This document shows, in pieces, positions 34,655 to 45,483 of a stretch of 64,000 bases of DNA. The DNA comes from Pseudomonas shahriarae. GTDB lineage: Bacteria; Pseudomonadota; Gammaproteobacteria; Pseudomonadales; Pseudomonadaceae. The stretch covers positions 5,435,001 through 5,499,000 of the forward strand of contig NZ_CP077085.1 of the NCBI RefSeq assembly GCF_014268455.2, given 5' to 3'. The notes below the pieces were generated by a model. That model was not told the origin of the DNA. It worked only from the letters and a program-made list of their open reading frames with translations, and searched no databases. Numbering within the stretch: position 1 is the first letter of the stretch; every line of letters begins with the position of its first letter. Position numbers and translations under genes: made by a program.

Positions 34655-35416
34655 TTAACGATAGAACAGGCGGTAACCTACCTGCCCCACCGCCTCATTG
34701 ATCAACTGCCCGCTCTGCCAGATCGACTTGAATTCCGGCATCCAGCCGCCCAGCGGCCGGGCATTGTCCACCCCCAGGAAGCCGACCGGCGCCGGCACCA
34801 CGGTAAAGCCGGCCTTCTCGAAGCTCCACACCGAACGCGGCATATGCCAGGCCTGGGTCACGACTACCACGCGCTTGACGCCCTGGGGCAACAGGATTTC
34901 GGCACTCATCTGCGCATTTTCCCAGGTGGTGCGGCTGCGCTCTTCCTTCCAGCGCACGGCCACGCCAAAGTCTTGCTGCATCGACACCGCCATCAACTGC
35001 GCCTCGCTGGGCGGCGTGCCGTAGTGCAGGCCGCCGCTGGTCAGCACCGGCAGCCCGGACGCCTTGGCCAATCGCGCCGCGTAGCGCTGGCGCTCCAGGC
35101 CAATACCGGTCGGCTGATCGGCGCCCCAGGCCGGATCACCGCGCTCGCGGCCCGAGCCCAGCACCACAATGGCATCGGCCCGTTCTGCCAGGCTGGCCCA
35201 GTCTTCCACGGCCAATGGCGGCTCGGTTTCCAAGGCGCGTGCGCCCCACTCCACCATCACCGGCAAGCTGATCAGCCACATCCCGCCAAACCCGAGGGCA
35301 AAGCACACGCCGGCCAAGCGTGGACGGGTGCGGCGAAACCACCAGGCAAGGGCCAGCAGTAGCAAGAGAATGCCGGGCGGCAGCAATAATTGTTTGATGA
35401 AATAACGAATAGGCAT
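34655..35416 (-). CDS. YdcF/ElyC-family (DUF218) membrane protein
   Basis: 253 residues. Two N-terminal helices (LLLPPGILLLLLALAWWF and VCFALGFGGMWLISLPVMV) are followed by a DUF218 domain: ADAIVVLGSGRERGDPAWG, GLPVLTSGGLHYG, MSAEILLPQGVKRVVVVTQA and HMPRSVWSFEKAGF. Relatives such as ElyC (YcbC) affect cell-envelope synthesis. GGAGATG precedes the ATG. The conserved His of HMPRS is intact. It is convergent with lnt across a REP doublet. Confidence 0.88.
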   Translation of the reverse strand: MPIRYFIKQLLLPPGILLLLLALAWWFRRTRPRLAGVCFALGFGGMWLISLPVMVEWGARALETEPPLAVEDWASLAERADAIVVLGSGRERGDPAWGADQPTGIGLERQRYAARLAKASGLPVLTSGGLHYGTPPSEAQLMAVSMQQDFGVAVRWKEERSRTTWENAQMSAEILLPQGVKRVVVVTQAWHMPRSVWSFEKAGFTVVPAPVGFLGVDNARPLGGWMPEFKSIWQSGQLINEAVGQVGYRLFYR

Positions 35417-35500
35417 CGAGCATCTCCAAAGATGCCCGAAGCCTAAGGTGTAACGGGGTTTAGCGACAATCTTTACCAGCGGTGGATAACGCTGATCAAG

Positions 35501-35818
35501 TTACTTGAATCGCACAGACCGCAGCTTTTCCGGGCCGCGGCCGGCCGACAAGTCCTTGAGCCATACCACCTTGGACGATCGCACCGCTTCCCTGGCTGGC
35601 ACAGGAGCCACCCATTGCGGGATCGGGCGCGCGTTCAAGTCCAGGTAGGCCTTGATCACTTCAAACTCTGCAGGGCTCAAGCCTCGCAGTTCCAGCTCAT
35701 CAGGCCGTTCGTCACGCAATCGGCCTGCGGTTCTTGCTGCGTCCAGTGCTCGACCCAAGCGGTCGATCAGTCCTTCATACACTTCCGGTTTCGTTCTCAT
35801 TCGCTGCAAATCAACCAT
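35501..35818 (-). CDS. Conserved small protein of unknown function
   Basis: 105 residues, start with a clear GAGGTGAGGGG site before ATG 35818. The first half is helical and charged (MRTKPEVYEGLIDRLGRALD); a motif LRGLSPAEFEVIKAYLDLNA follows; the C-terminus is basic (VWLKDLSAGRGPEKLRSVRF). No signal peptide or membrane segment. It is divergent from leuS. I do not recognise a domain. It looks like a real gene because of the Shine-Dalgarno sequence and codon use, with unknown role. Confidence 0.6.
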   Translation of the reverse strand: MVDLQRMRTKPEVYEGLIDRLGRALDAARTAGRLRDERPDELELRGLSPAEFEVIKAYLDLNARPIPQWVAPVPAREAVRSSKVVWLKDLSAGRGPEKLRSVRFK

Positions 35819-35840
35819 CCCCTCACCTCATTAAAGATAA

Positions 35841-38687
<2,847 letters not shown>

Positions 38688-38695
38688 TCGGATCG

Positions 38696-38721
38696 GGCGC
38701 CAGGGCAAGAGCCCTGGCGCC
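38696..38721 (+). other. Perfect 11-bp hairpin between leuS and lptE
   Basis: GGCGCCAGGGC (38696-38706) pairs with GCCCTGGCGCC (38711-38721) around the loop AAGA. No U-tract follows on either strand, so it looks like an mRNA structure in the operon (a processing or stabilising hairpin, or a weak terminator) rather than a standard terminator. Confidence 0.7.
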
Positions 38722-38777
38722 GAACAAAACCTCCAGGGCCTCGATAAGGCCCACATGGTTTCAAGGGGAGCAATAAA

Positions 38778-39383
38778 ATGATCAAACGCAACCTGCTGGT
38801 TATGGGCCTTGCCGTACTGCTGAGCGCTTGCGGCTTCCAGCTGCGCGGCACCGGCACCACGGAACTGGCGATCAAGGAATTGGATGTCAGCGCGCGCAAC
38901 GCCTATGGCGAAACCGTGACCCAGCTGCGCCAAACCCTGGAAAACAGCGGCGTCAAAGTCTATACCGGAGCGCCTTACAAGCTGGTACTGGTCGACGAAA
39001 AAGAAACCCAGCGTAACCTCAGCTACGCCAGTGCCGGCCGCTCTTCGGATATCGAGATGAGCAACGTGCTGTTTTTCCAGATCCAGGGCCGCGACCAGTT
39101 GCCGCTGATCAGCGACAAGCTGCAGGTGCAGAAAGTCGTGACGCATGACGGCAACAACCTGGTCGGTTCCGACACTGAGGTCAATCAGGTGCTCAGTGAA
39201 ATGCGCCGTGACCTGGTCCAGCGTATGGTCCTGCGCCTGCAGATGATCAGCCCGGCCCAGCTCGATGCCCTGCAGCAGACTGCCGACGCCAAGGCCAAGG
39301 CGGATGCGGAGGCGCTGAAAGCCGCGCAGGACTATGAAAACAGCATTCCCAAGCAATCGCCTGTTGAAGTCCCTGCCGAGTAA
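38778..39383 (+). CDS. lptE: LPS-assembly lipoprotein LptE
   Basis: 201 residues. Lipoprotein signal VMGLAVLLSACGFQLRGTG with the lipobox LSAC (Cys18). LptE plugs the LptD barrel in the outer membrane during lipopolysaccharide insertion. Central segments NVLFFQIQGRDQLP and EVNQVLSEMRRDLVQRMVL match the family. The last 35 residues (QTADAKAKADAEALKAAQDY) are a charged Ala/Lys-rich tail. GGGGAG lies upstream. It is between leuS and holA. Confidence 0.93.
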   Translation: MIKRNLLVMGLAVLLSACGFQLRGTGTTELAIKELDVSARNAYGETVTQLRQTLENSGVKVYTGAPYKLVLVDEKETQRNLSYASAGRSSDIEMSNVLFFQIQGRDQLPLISDKLQVQKVVTHDGNNLVGSDTEVNQVLSEMRRDLVQRMVLRLQMISPAQLDALQQTADAKAKADAEALKAAQDYENSIPKQSPVEVPAE

Positions 39384-39387
39384 ACCA

Positions 39388-39412
39388 GACGGGGCGCGTC
39401 ATGCGCCCCGTC
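39388..39412 (+). other. Perfect 10-bp hairpin just before holA
   Basis: GACGGGGCGC (39388-39397) pairs with GCGCCCCGTC (39403-39412) around GTCAT. No T-rich tail follows. The holA ATG is 10 bp after the stem and has no Shine-Dalgarno sequence, so the structure may affect holA translation. Confidence 0.7.
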
Positions 39413-39422
39413 CATCCAGCCT

Positions 39423-40460
39423 ATGAAACTCGCCCCCGCCCAACTCGCCAAACACCTGCAAGGCAACCTCGCGCCTGTGTACATCGTCAGTGGCGATGAT
39501 CCGCTGTTGTGCCAGGAAGCCGCCGACACCATTCGCCAGGCTGCGCGCCAGCAAGGCTTTGATGAACGCCAGGTGTTCAGCGCCGACGCCAGCTTCGACT
39601 GGGGCACCCTGCTCCAGGCCGGGGCCAGCATGTCGCTGTTTGCCGAAAAACGCCTGCTGGAACTGCGCCTGCCCTCGGGCAAGCCCGGCGACAAAGGCGC
39701 GGCGGCCCTGATGGAATACTGCGCCCGCCCCGCCGAGGACACGCTGTTGCTGATCAGCCTGCCCAAGCTCGATGGCAGCGCGCAGAAAACCAAATGGGGC
39801 AAGGCGCTGGTGGAAGGGGCACAGACCCAGTTCATCCAGATCTGGCCGGTGGACAGCAGTCAGTTGCCGCAATGGATTCGCCAACGCCTGTCGCAAGCCG
39901 GATTGTCTGCCAGCCAGGACGCGGTCGAACTGATCGCGGCCCGGGTTGAAGGCAACCTATTGGCGGCGGCCCAGGAAATCGAAAAGCTCAAGCTGATGGC
40001 CGAAGGTGGCCAGATCACCGTCGAGACCGTGCAGGGCGCGGTGGCCGACAGCGCACGCTTTGACGTATTCGGGCTGGTGGACGCAATCCTCAACGGTGAT
40101 GCGGCCCACGCCTTGCGCATGCTCGAAGGGCTGCGCGGTGAAGGGGTCGAGCCGCCGGTGATTCTCTGGGCGCTGGCCCGGGAACTGCGCTTGCTGGCCA
40201 ATATCGCCCTGCAGTACAGCCAGGGCACCCCTCTGGACAAGGCCTTCAGCCAGGCCCGCCCGCCGGTGTGGGACAAGCGCAAGCCCCTGATGAGCAAGGC
40301 CCTGCAACGGCACTCGGCGCAACGCTGGGCGCAATTGTTGCTCGAAGCCCAACGCATCGACGCGCAGATCAAGGGCCAGGCCGCAGGGTCGCCGTGGATG
40401 AGCTTGAGCCGTTTGTCGCTGCTGATGTCCGGCCAGCGCCTGGCACTGCCCGCCGAATAG
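39423..40460 (+). CDS. holA: DNA polymerase III subunit delta
   Basis: 345 residues. The AAA+-like clamp-loader delta fold is indicated by VYIVSGDDPLLCQEAADTIR at the N-terminus, SMSLFAEKRLLELRLPSGKPG, then LLISLPKLDGSAQKTKWGKAL and the C-terminal collar helices (VILWALARELRLLANIAL, WAQLLLEAQRIDAQIKGQ). It opens the beta clamp during loading. No Shine-Dalgarno sequence lies before the ATG; a hairpin does, see 39388. The last gene of leuS-lptE-holA. Confidence 0.94.
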   Translation: MKLAPAQLAKHLQGNLAPVYIVSGDDPLLCQEAADTIRQAARQQGFDERQVFSADASFDWGTLLQAGASMSLFAEKRLLELRLPSGKPGDKGAAALMEYCARPAEDTLLLISLPKLDGSAQKTKWGKALVEGAQTQFIQIWPVDSSQLPQWIRQRLSQAGLSASQDAVELIAARVEGNLLAAAQEIEKLKLMAEGGQITVETVQGAVADSARFDVFGLVDAILNGDAAHALRMLEGLRGEGVEPPVILWALARELRLLANIALQYSQGTPLDKAFSQARPPVWDKRKPLMSKALQRHSAQRWAQLLLEAQRIDAQIKGQAAGSPWMSLSRLSLLMSGQRLALPAE

Positions 40461-40488
40461 CACGCTCGCCCAACCACCACAAAACCAA

Positions 40489-40575
40489 TGTAGGAGCTGG
40501 CTTGCCTGCGATGCAGGCGCCTCGGTGTGTCAGTCACGCGGTGGTGATGCCATCGCAGGCAAGCCAGCTCCTACA
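40489..40575. repeat. REP doublet (inverted pair)
   Basis: TGTAGGAGCTGGCTTGCCTG then CGATG at 40489 and its inverse CATCGCAGGCAAGCCAGCTC then CTACA ending at 40575. It fills part of the gap between holA and arfA. Confidence 0.9.
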
Positions 40576-40695
40576 GTTTTGATCGTCGCCGTATTCAGGT
40601 TTTTGATATTTCCTACATCGCGCCGGGCTGGACAGCCGGCAGACTTCGGCAGATGATTTGCACCGCATCACCCACCCCATCGGAGAGTCCCGATC

Positions 40696-40860
40696 ATGAG
40701 CAAAAAGCCATCCAAGCATGGCCCCAACAAGGCCAAATCCATCATCGCCCAGCCGTTGTTCCGCAGTCGCCAGGAACGCGCCGGCAAAGGCAAAGGCAGC
40801 TACCGCCGCGAAGCCTTCCAGTCTAATAGCTGGGAGGCTTCTTACTTTCTGGCTGCCTGA
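40696..40860 (+). CDS. arfA: Alternative ribosome-rescue factor ArfA
   Basis: A 54-residue gene, missed by length-filtered gene calls. The translation starts MSKKPSKHGPNKAKSII and has the ArfA core PLFRSRQERAGKGKGSYRRE followed by SNSWEAS. ArfA enters the A site of ribosomes stalled on non-stop mRNA and recruits release factor RF2. GGAGAG lies before the ATG. In E. coli the arfA mRNA carries a hairpin near its 3' end; here a small stem around the stop codon (GCTGCC-TGAA-GGCAAGC) could play that part, but it is weak. It lies just ahead of the lytic transglycosylase gene. Confidence 0.92.
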   Translation: MSKKPSKHGPNKAKSIIAQPLFRSRQERAGKGKGSYRREAFQSNSWEASYFLAA

Positions 40861-40921
40861 AGGCAAGCGCCCCTCTGGCATGATAAGGTCTGCACCTGAT
40901 TCGTATTTCCTGGACCTGTGC

Positions 40922-42247
40922 ATGCCCTCTAGTCTTTCCCGTCGTTGGCACCTTCGCCAATTGATTGCTGCCTCCAGCCTGATCCTGTTAGTCGCCTGCG
41001 CCGAAAAACCCACCGCCGCCGACGCTCAGCCCCTGCCCACGCTCCAGACCGCACCGGTTGCCGCCCCCGCCATAGTTGCGCCCCTGGCCGTGACCAATCT
41101 CGATATCCAACCGACCCAGACCTTCGCCGAATGGCAGGCAGGTTTTCGCGTCGAGGCCCTGAAGGCCGGTATCACCCCGACGGTATTCGACACCGCCTTC
41201 GCCAACGTCACCCCCGACATGGCGGTCATCCGCGCCGACCGCAGCCAGCCGGAATTTTCCCGCCCGGTGTGGGAATACCTCAACGGTGCCTTGTCGGCGC
41301 TGCGCGTACGCAATGGCCAGGCCTTGCTGATCAAGCACGCCGATATCCTGCAAAGCATCGAACAGCGCTACGGCGTTGATCGCCAGGTGCTGGTCTCGGT
41401 GTGGGGCATGGAAAGTAACTTCGGTTCGTTCCAGGGCAATAACTCGGTGATCCGCTCCCTGGCGACCCTGGCCTATGAAGGCCGCCGCCCGGCATTCGCC
41501 CAGGCGCAGTTGCTGGCCGCGCTGCAAATCATCCAGCACGGTGACATTCCAGCCGAACAGATGCGCGGCTCGTGGGCCGGCGCCATGGGCCAGACCCAGT
41601 TCATACCGACCACCTACAACACCCACGCCGTGGACTTCGACGGCGACGGTCGCCGCGACATCTGGAACAGCTCGGCCGACGCCCTCGCCTCCACTGCGCA
41701 CTACCTGCAAAGCTCGGGCTGGCAGAAAGGCCAGCCGTGGGGCTTTGAGGTGCAGCAATTGCCGACAAACTTCGATTACGCCCTGGCTGATGGCGTGGTG
41801 CGCAAGCCGGTCGGCGAATGGTTGAAGCTGGGCCTGCAGGTGCCGGCCGGTGCCAGCGTGCCGCCCAACGTAGAAACGCTGTCGGCCGCCCTGCTGCTGC
41901 CGGCCGGCCATCGTGGCCCGGCGTTCCTGGTGCTGGATAACTTCCGCGCAATCCTCAAGTACAACAACTCGTCGTCATACGCCCTGGCGGTCGGCCTGTT
42001 GTCCGAGCGTTTTGGCGGCGGTGGGGTGATTCGCGGCGATTGGCCAACCGATGAACTGCCACTGACCCGCTCCCAGCGCATCGAGTTGCAGACGGTGTTG
42101 AGCGCCAATGGCTATGAGGCCGGCAACCCGGACGGGATTATCGGCGCCAATACGCGCAAGGCGATTCGTGCGGCGCAGCAGTCGTTGGGCTGGCCGGCGG
42201 ATGGATATCCGACGGTGAAGTTGTTGGAGTCGTTGCGTAGCCGCTAG
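40922..42247 (+). CDS. Lytic murein transglycosylase with PG-binding domain (SltB3-like)
   Basis: 441 residues from ATG 40922. Lipoprotein signal IAASSLILLVACAEKP (lipobox LVAC, Cys26). Family-3 lytic transglycosylase domain with the catalytic Glu in VSVWGMESNFGSFQG (Glu164), AGAMGQTQFIPTTYN and DFDGDGRRDIWNSSADALAS. A C-terminal peptidoglycan-binding domain (LQTVLSANGYEAGNPDGIIG) follows. It cuts glycan strands with 1,6-anhydro ends. Its domain order matches P. aeruginosa SltB3, as I recall. The frame is open to 40718, over arfA, but the lipoprotein start is clear. Confidence 0.9.
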   Translation: MPSSLSRRWHLRQLIAASSLILLVACAEKPTAADAQPLPTLQTAPVAAPAIVAPLAVTNLDIQPTQTFAEWQAGFRVEALKAGITPTVFDTAFANVTPDMAVIRADRSQPEFSRPVWEYLNGALSALRVRNGQALLIKHADILQSIEQRYGVDRQVLVSVWGMESNFGSFQGNNSVIRSLATLAYEGRRPAFAQAQLLAALQIIQHGDIPAEQMRGSWAGAMGQTQFIPTTYNTHAVDFDGDGRRDIWNSSADALASTAHYLQSSGWQKGQPWGFEVQQLPTNFDYALADGVVRKPVGEWLKLGLQVPAGASVPPNVETLSAALLLPAGHRGPAFLVLDNFRAILKYNNSSSYALAVGLLSERFGGGGVIRGDWPTDELPLTRSQRIELQTVLSANGYEAGNPDGIIGANTRKAIRAAQQSLGWPADGYPTVKLLESLRSR

Positions 42248-42263
42248 ATCGGTGTAGGGCGAC

Positions 42264-42322
42264 TGCCGCTCCCACACTTGGAATGCAATTCCCTGTGGGA
42301 GCCAGCTTGCTCGCGATAGCGT
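42264..42322. repeat. Degenerate REP arms, outward facing
   Basis: A partial arm CCGCTCCCACAC at 42266 is followed by a better arm CTGTGGGAGCCAGCTTGCTC then GCGATAGCG at 42293-42321. The arms point away from each other, unlike the usual doublets here. Confidence 0.6.
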
Positions 42323-42342
42323 GCCGACAGGCGGCAAAACAC

Positions 42343-43275
42343 TCAGAGCCTAGACACCACATCCTGCTCCAGCACCAGCCGCTGTTCCCCCGCATCCAGG
42401 CGCACCAAGGCGCCCATCGGCAAGGTCAGATTGGGGTCGCAATGGCCGCTGCGCCAGCCGGACAGGACCGGAATACAGAACGGTTGGAAGGTCTGTTTCA
42501 ACAGCCGCTCCAGCGCGACGTTATCCACTCCCGCCACATCCCCCACCAGCACACCGCGCACCTGCGCCAGCTTGCCCGCCAGGCGCAAGTGCGTCAGCAG
42601 GCGGTCGATGCGATAGATTGGCTCGTTGACGTCCTCGATAAACAGGATGATGCCCTCGGCATCAAGCTCGAAGGGCGTGCCCATCACCGCCGCGATCATC
42701 GACAGGTTGCCCCCCAGCAAGCGCCCACAGGCGATGCCAGGCTCAATGGTGGTCAGCGGGTACGCCACTGGGTGCGCCAGCACACTGCCAGCGCCCAGCT
42801 GGCCGCGCAGCAGGCTGAACAGTGATGACTCAGTGGGCTGTTGCTTGTCACCGAGCAGGTCGGCATTGAGCATCGGGCCGTGGAAGGTCACGAAGCCGGC
42901 GTAGCGGCTGATCGCCAAGTGCAGCGCGGTGATATCGCTGTAGCCGACGAAGGGCTTGGGATTGGCTGCCAGCAGCTCGAAATCCACGCTATCGAGCAAG
43001 CGTGGGGTGCCGTAGCCACCGCGCAGACAGAAGATGGCGTCGATCTCGGGGTCGGCGAAGGCAGCGTGCAGGTCGCGCAGGCGTACTTTATCGCTGCCGG
43101 CCAGATAGCCATCGCGCTCATACACCCCCGAGAAAATCCGCAGCTCGTAGCCACGGGCGCGCATCCATTGCCCGGCCTTTTCAACATCCAGCGCGGCGGG
43201 GCCAGCGGGGGCAATGAGGCCGATCACACCTTCGGCGCGCAGGGCGGGTACGGCGGTGGCAAGCGGGTTAGTCAT
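42343..43275 (-). CDS. ldcA: LD-carboxypeptidase (S66 family)
   Basis: 310 residues. Motifs: VIGLIAPAGPAALDVEKA at the N-terminus, CLRGGYGTPRLLDSVDFELL, the nucleophile Ser in KPFVGYSDITALHLAI, and GIILFIEDVNEPIYRIDR (catalytic Glu) then a His toward the C-terminus (GWRSGHCDPNLTLPMG). It removes the terminal D-Ala from murein tetrapeptides during recycling in the cytoplasm. AGGGAG precedes the ATG. It is convergent with the lytic transglycosylase, a related role in wall turnover. Confidence 0.92.
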   Translation of the reverse strand: MTNPLATAVPALRAEGVIGLIAPAGPAALDVEKAGQWMRARGYELRIFSGVYERDGYLAGSDKVRLRDLHAAFADPEIDAIFCLRGGYGTPRLLDSVDFELLAANPKPFVGYSDITALHLAISRYAGFVTFHGPMLNADLLGDKQQPTESSLFSLLRGQLGAGSVLAHPVAYPLTTIEPGIACGRLLGGNLSMIAAVMGTPFELDAEGIILFIEDVNEPIYRIDRLLTHLRLAGKLAQVRGVLVGDVAGVDNVALERLLKQTFQPFCIPVLSGWRSGHCDPNLTLPMGALVRLDAGEQRLVLEQDVVSRL

Positions 43276-43310
43276 CCTTGGTTCTCCCTATTCTGTACAG
43301 CACAACGAAC

Positions 43311-43398
43311 TGTGGGAGCGGGCTTGCCCGCGATGCACACGCCTCGGTGTATCAGTTGCACCGAGGCGATGCTATCGCGGGCAAGCCCGCTCCCACAC
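43311..43398. repeat. REP doublet (inverted pair)
   Basis: TGTGGGAGCGGGCTTGCCCG then CGATGC at 43311 and its inverse GCTATCGCGGGCAAGCCCGC then TCCCACA ending at 43398, between ldcA and lipA. Confidence 0.9.
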
Positions 43399-43448
43399 AA
43401 ACCAGCCCCCCTACACGCCCATCCACACAAATGGATCGGCGCCAAGGT

Positions 43449-44474
43449 TTAGGAAACCAGGCTAGCCTTGACCAGCTTGGCCTGTTCGTCGGCGTGGTAC
43501 GACGAACGTACCAGCGGGCCCGACGCGACGTTCTTGAAGCCCATCTTGTAGCCTTCTTCGGCAAACCAGGCAAAGGTGTCCGGGTGCACAAAACGCTGCA
43601 CCGGCAAGTGGCTGCGCGATGGTTGCAGGTACTGGCCGAGGGTCAGCATGTCGATGTCGTGTTCGCGCATGCGCTTCATGACTTCGATGACTTCTTCGTC
43701 GGTTTCGCCCAGGCCCAGCATCAGCCCGGACTTGGTCGGGATGTGCGGCATCATCTGCTTGAATTTCTGCAGCAGGGTCAGCGACCACTGGTAGTCCGAA
43801 CCCGGACGCGCAGCCTTGTACAGGCGCGGAACGGTTTCCAGGTTGTGGTTGAACACATCTGGCGGCTCGGCGGCGGTAATTTCCAGGGCGACGTCCATAC
43901 GGCCACGGTAGTCCGGGACCAGGGTCTCGAGCATCACGTTCGGCGACAGTTTGCGGATTTCGCGGATGCAGTCGGCAAAGTGCTGGGCACCGCCGTCGCG
44001 CAGGTCATCGCGGTCTACCGAGGTGATCACCACGTACTTGAGTTTCAGGTCGGCGATGGCGATGGCCAGGCTTTCCGGCTCGTTGACGTCCAGTGGCTTC
44101 GGCCGGCCATGGCCAACGTCGCAGAACGGGCAACGACGGGTGCAGATGTCACCCATGATCATGAAGGTCGCGGTGCCGCCGGAGAAGCACTCGCCCAGGT
44201 TCGGGCAGGAGGCCTCTTCGCACACACTGTGCAGCTTGTGCTTACGCAGCAGCGCCTTGATACGGTCGACTTCCGGCGAGACCGGGATGCGCACGCGGAT
44301 CCAGTCGGGCTTTTTCGGCAGTTCGGTGGTCGGAATGATCTTCACCGGGATGCGTGCAACCTTCTCGGCGCCGCGCAGCTTGACGCCGGCTTCCACCTTG
44401 GCACGCGGAGCCGGGGCCGGACGCTCGGTAATGTCCAGCGTCGGGATCATGGTTTGCACAACATCAGTAGTCAT
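43449..44474 (-). CDS. lipA: Lipoyl synthase
   Basis: 341 residues. The auxiliary cluster Cys are in [13 protein letters not shown] (C-x4-C-x5-C) and the radical-SAM cluster in [17 protein letters not shown] (C-x3-C-x2-C). The C-terminal R-S-S-Y-H-A ([11 protein letters not shown]) holds the conserved Ser. It inserts two sulfurs into protein-bound octanoyl groups, using the product of LipB, encoded 1 bp upstream (TGATATG). The first 45 residues are a variable extension. Confidence 0.97.
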   Translation of the reverse strand: MTTDVVQTMIPTLDITERPAPAPRAKVEAGVKLRGAEKVARIPVKIIPTTELPKKPDWIRVRIPVSPEVDRIKALLRKHKLHSVCEEASCPNLGECFSGGTATFMIMGDICTRRCPFCDVGHGRPKPLDVNEPESLAIAIADLKLKYVVITSVDRDDLRDGGAQHFADCIREIRKLSPNVMLETLVPDYRGRMDVALEITAAEPPDVFNHNLETVPRLYKAARPGSDYQWSLTLLQKFKQMMPHIPTKSGLMLGLGETDEEVIEVMKRMREHDIDMLTLGQYLQPSRSHLPVQRFVHPDTFAWFAEEGYKMGFKNVASGPLVRSSYHADEQAKLVKASLVS

Positions 44475-44475
44475 A

Positions 44476-45123
44476 TCAGTCGATTCCGCCCGTCAGGGTC
44501 GTCTGCTCAGCATAGTCGAGGTGTTTGACGAGCTGCGCGCGCAGCCGGGCACTTACCTCGGCAAATTCTAGGGGTGTTGCGTGATCACTCAACTGGGTCA
44601 TGGCCAAACCGGCGTAACCACAGGGATTGATCCGGCGAAACGGCGCCAGGTCCATGTCCACGTTCAGGGCCAGGCCATGAAAGGAACAGCCATGGCGGAT
44701 GCGCAGGCCCAGGGAGGCGATTTTCGCGCCGTCGACATACACACCTGGAGCATCGGGCTTGGCCACGGCAGTCACACCATAACTGGCCAGCAGCTCGATC
44801 AGGCAGTTTTCCATGCGACTGACCAGCTCACGCACGCCGTAACCCAGCTTGCGCACATCCAGCAGCAAATAAGCCACCAGTTGTCCGGGCCCATGGTAAG
44901 TCACTTGACCACCTCGGTCGACCTGCACCACCGGAATATCACCCGGAAGTAGTAGATGCTCAGCCTTGCCAGCCTGGCCCTGGGTGAATACCGGCGGGTG
45001 TTCCACCAGCCAGATTTCGTCGGGAGCCGAGCTGCCGCGCTCATTGGTAAAGCGCTGCATGGCGTGCCAGACCGGCTCGTACGCCATCTGGCCGAGCTCG
45101 CGAAAGCCCAGGACCTGCGACAT
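44476..45123 (-). CDS. lipB: Octanoyl-[ACP]:protein N-octanoyltransferase LipB
   Basis: 215 residues. Motifs: [20 protein letters not shown] (His), [20 protein letters not shown] (Lys) and [20 protein letters not shown] (catalytic Cys). It moves octanoate from ACP to lipoyl domains for LipA to modify. The ATG at 45123 shares its A with the stop of ybeD (TGATG), which fixes the start and suggests coupling; GTG 45126 is less likely. It lies upstream of lipA in a ybeD-lipB-lipA order on one strand. Confidence 0.96.
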   Translation of the reverse strand: MSQVLGFRELGQMAYEPVWHAMQRFTNERGSSAPDEIWLVEHPPVFTQGQAGKAEHLLLPGDIPVVQVDRGGQVTYHGPGQLVAYLLLDVRKLGYGVRELVSRMENCLIELLASYGVTAVAKPDAPGVYVDGAKIASLGLRIRHGCSFHGLALNVDMDLAPFRRINPCGYAGLAMTQLSDHATPLEFAEVSARLRAQLVKHLDYAEQTTLTGGID

Positions 45124-45398
45124 CACAACACCATATGTACGAAACCGGTGGCTCGCAGTTCGCTGTTGATGTCGTAAAGCTGGTCTTGACCGGTCGCAAC
45201 GATGTGCAACTGGATCGTGGTGTACTTACCGTTGGTGCTCAAGCGCTCATCCACACGGTTGTCGTTGATCGTTGCGTGTTTACGCATGATCTCGAGGATC
45301 TTGTCTTTGTTGCCCACACCGGTATCGCTGATCACCTTGACGGGATAGTCCGTCACCGGGAATTCGATCTTTGGCGCCTTTACTTCTTTATCGGTCAT
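45123..45398 (-). CDS. ybeD: YbeD-like DUF493 protein
   Basis: 91 residues from ATG 45398 ([20 protein letters not shown]); the frame is open to 45554. The DUF493 pattern runs [20 protein letters not shown], then [20 protein letters not shown] and the end segment [18 protein letters not shown]. It is a small ferredoxin-like regulatory-type fold found next to lipB in many proteobacteria, with unclear function. The stop overlaps the lipB start. A hairpin terminator at 45436-45468 separates it from dacC. Confidence 0.92.
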   Translation of the reverse strand: MTDKEVKAPKIEFPVTDYPVKVISDTGVGNKDKILEIMRKHATINDNRVDERLSTNGKYTTIQLHIVATGQDQLYDINSELRATGFVHMVL

Positions 45399-45435
45399 GG
45401 CGAAACGGCCTCGTAAGCGGTAAGCCGTGGCGACG

Positions 45436-45468
45436 GGCAAAGCCCCGCGTCGGATCAACGCGGGGCCT
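45436..45468 (-). terminator. Terminator-like hairpin after dacC
   Basis: GCCCCGCGT (45442-45450) pairs perfectly with ACGCGGGGC (45458-45466). On the minus strand it is followed by TTTGCCC, a weak T-tract, 16 bp after the dacC stop. It may separate dacC from ybeD-lipB-lipA transcription. Confidence 0.6.
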
Positions 45469-45483
45469 TGCGGGTGCACACAA

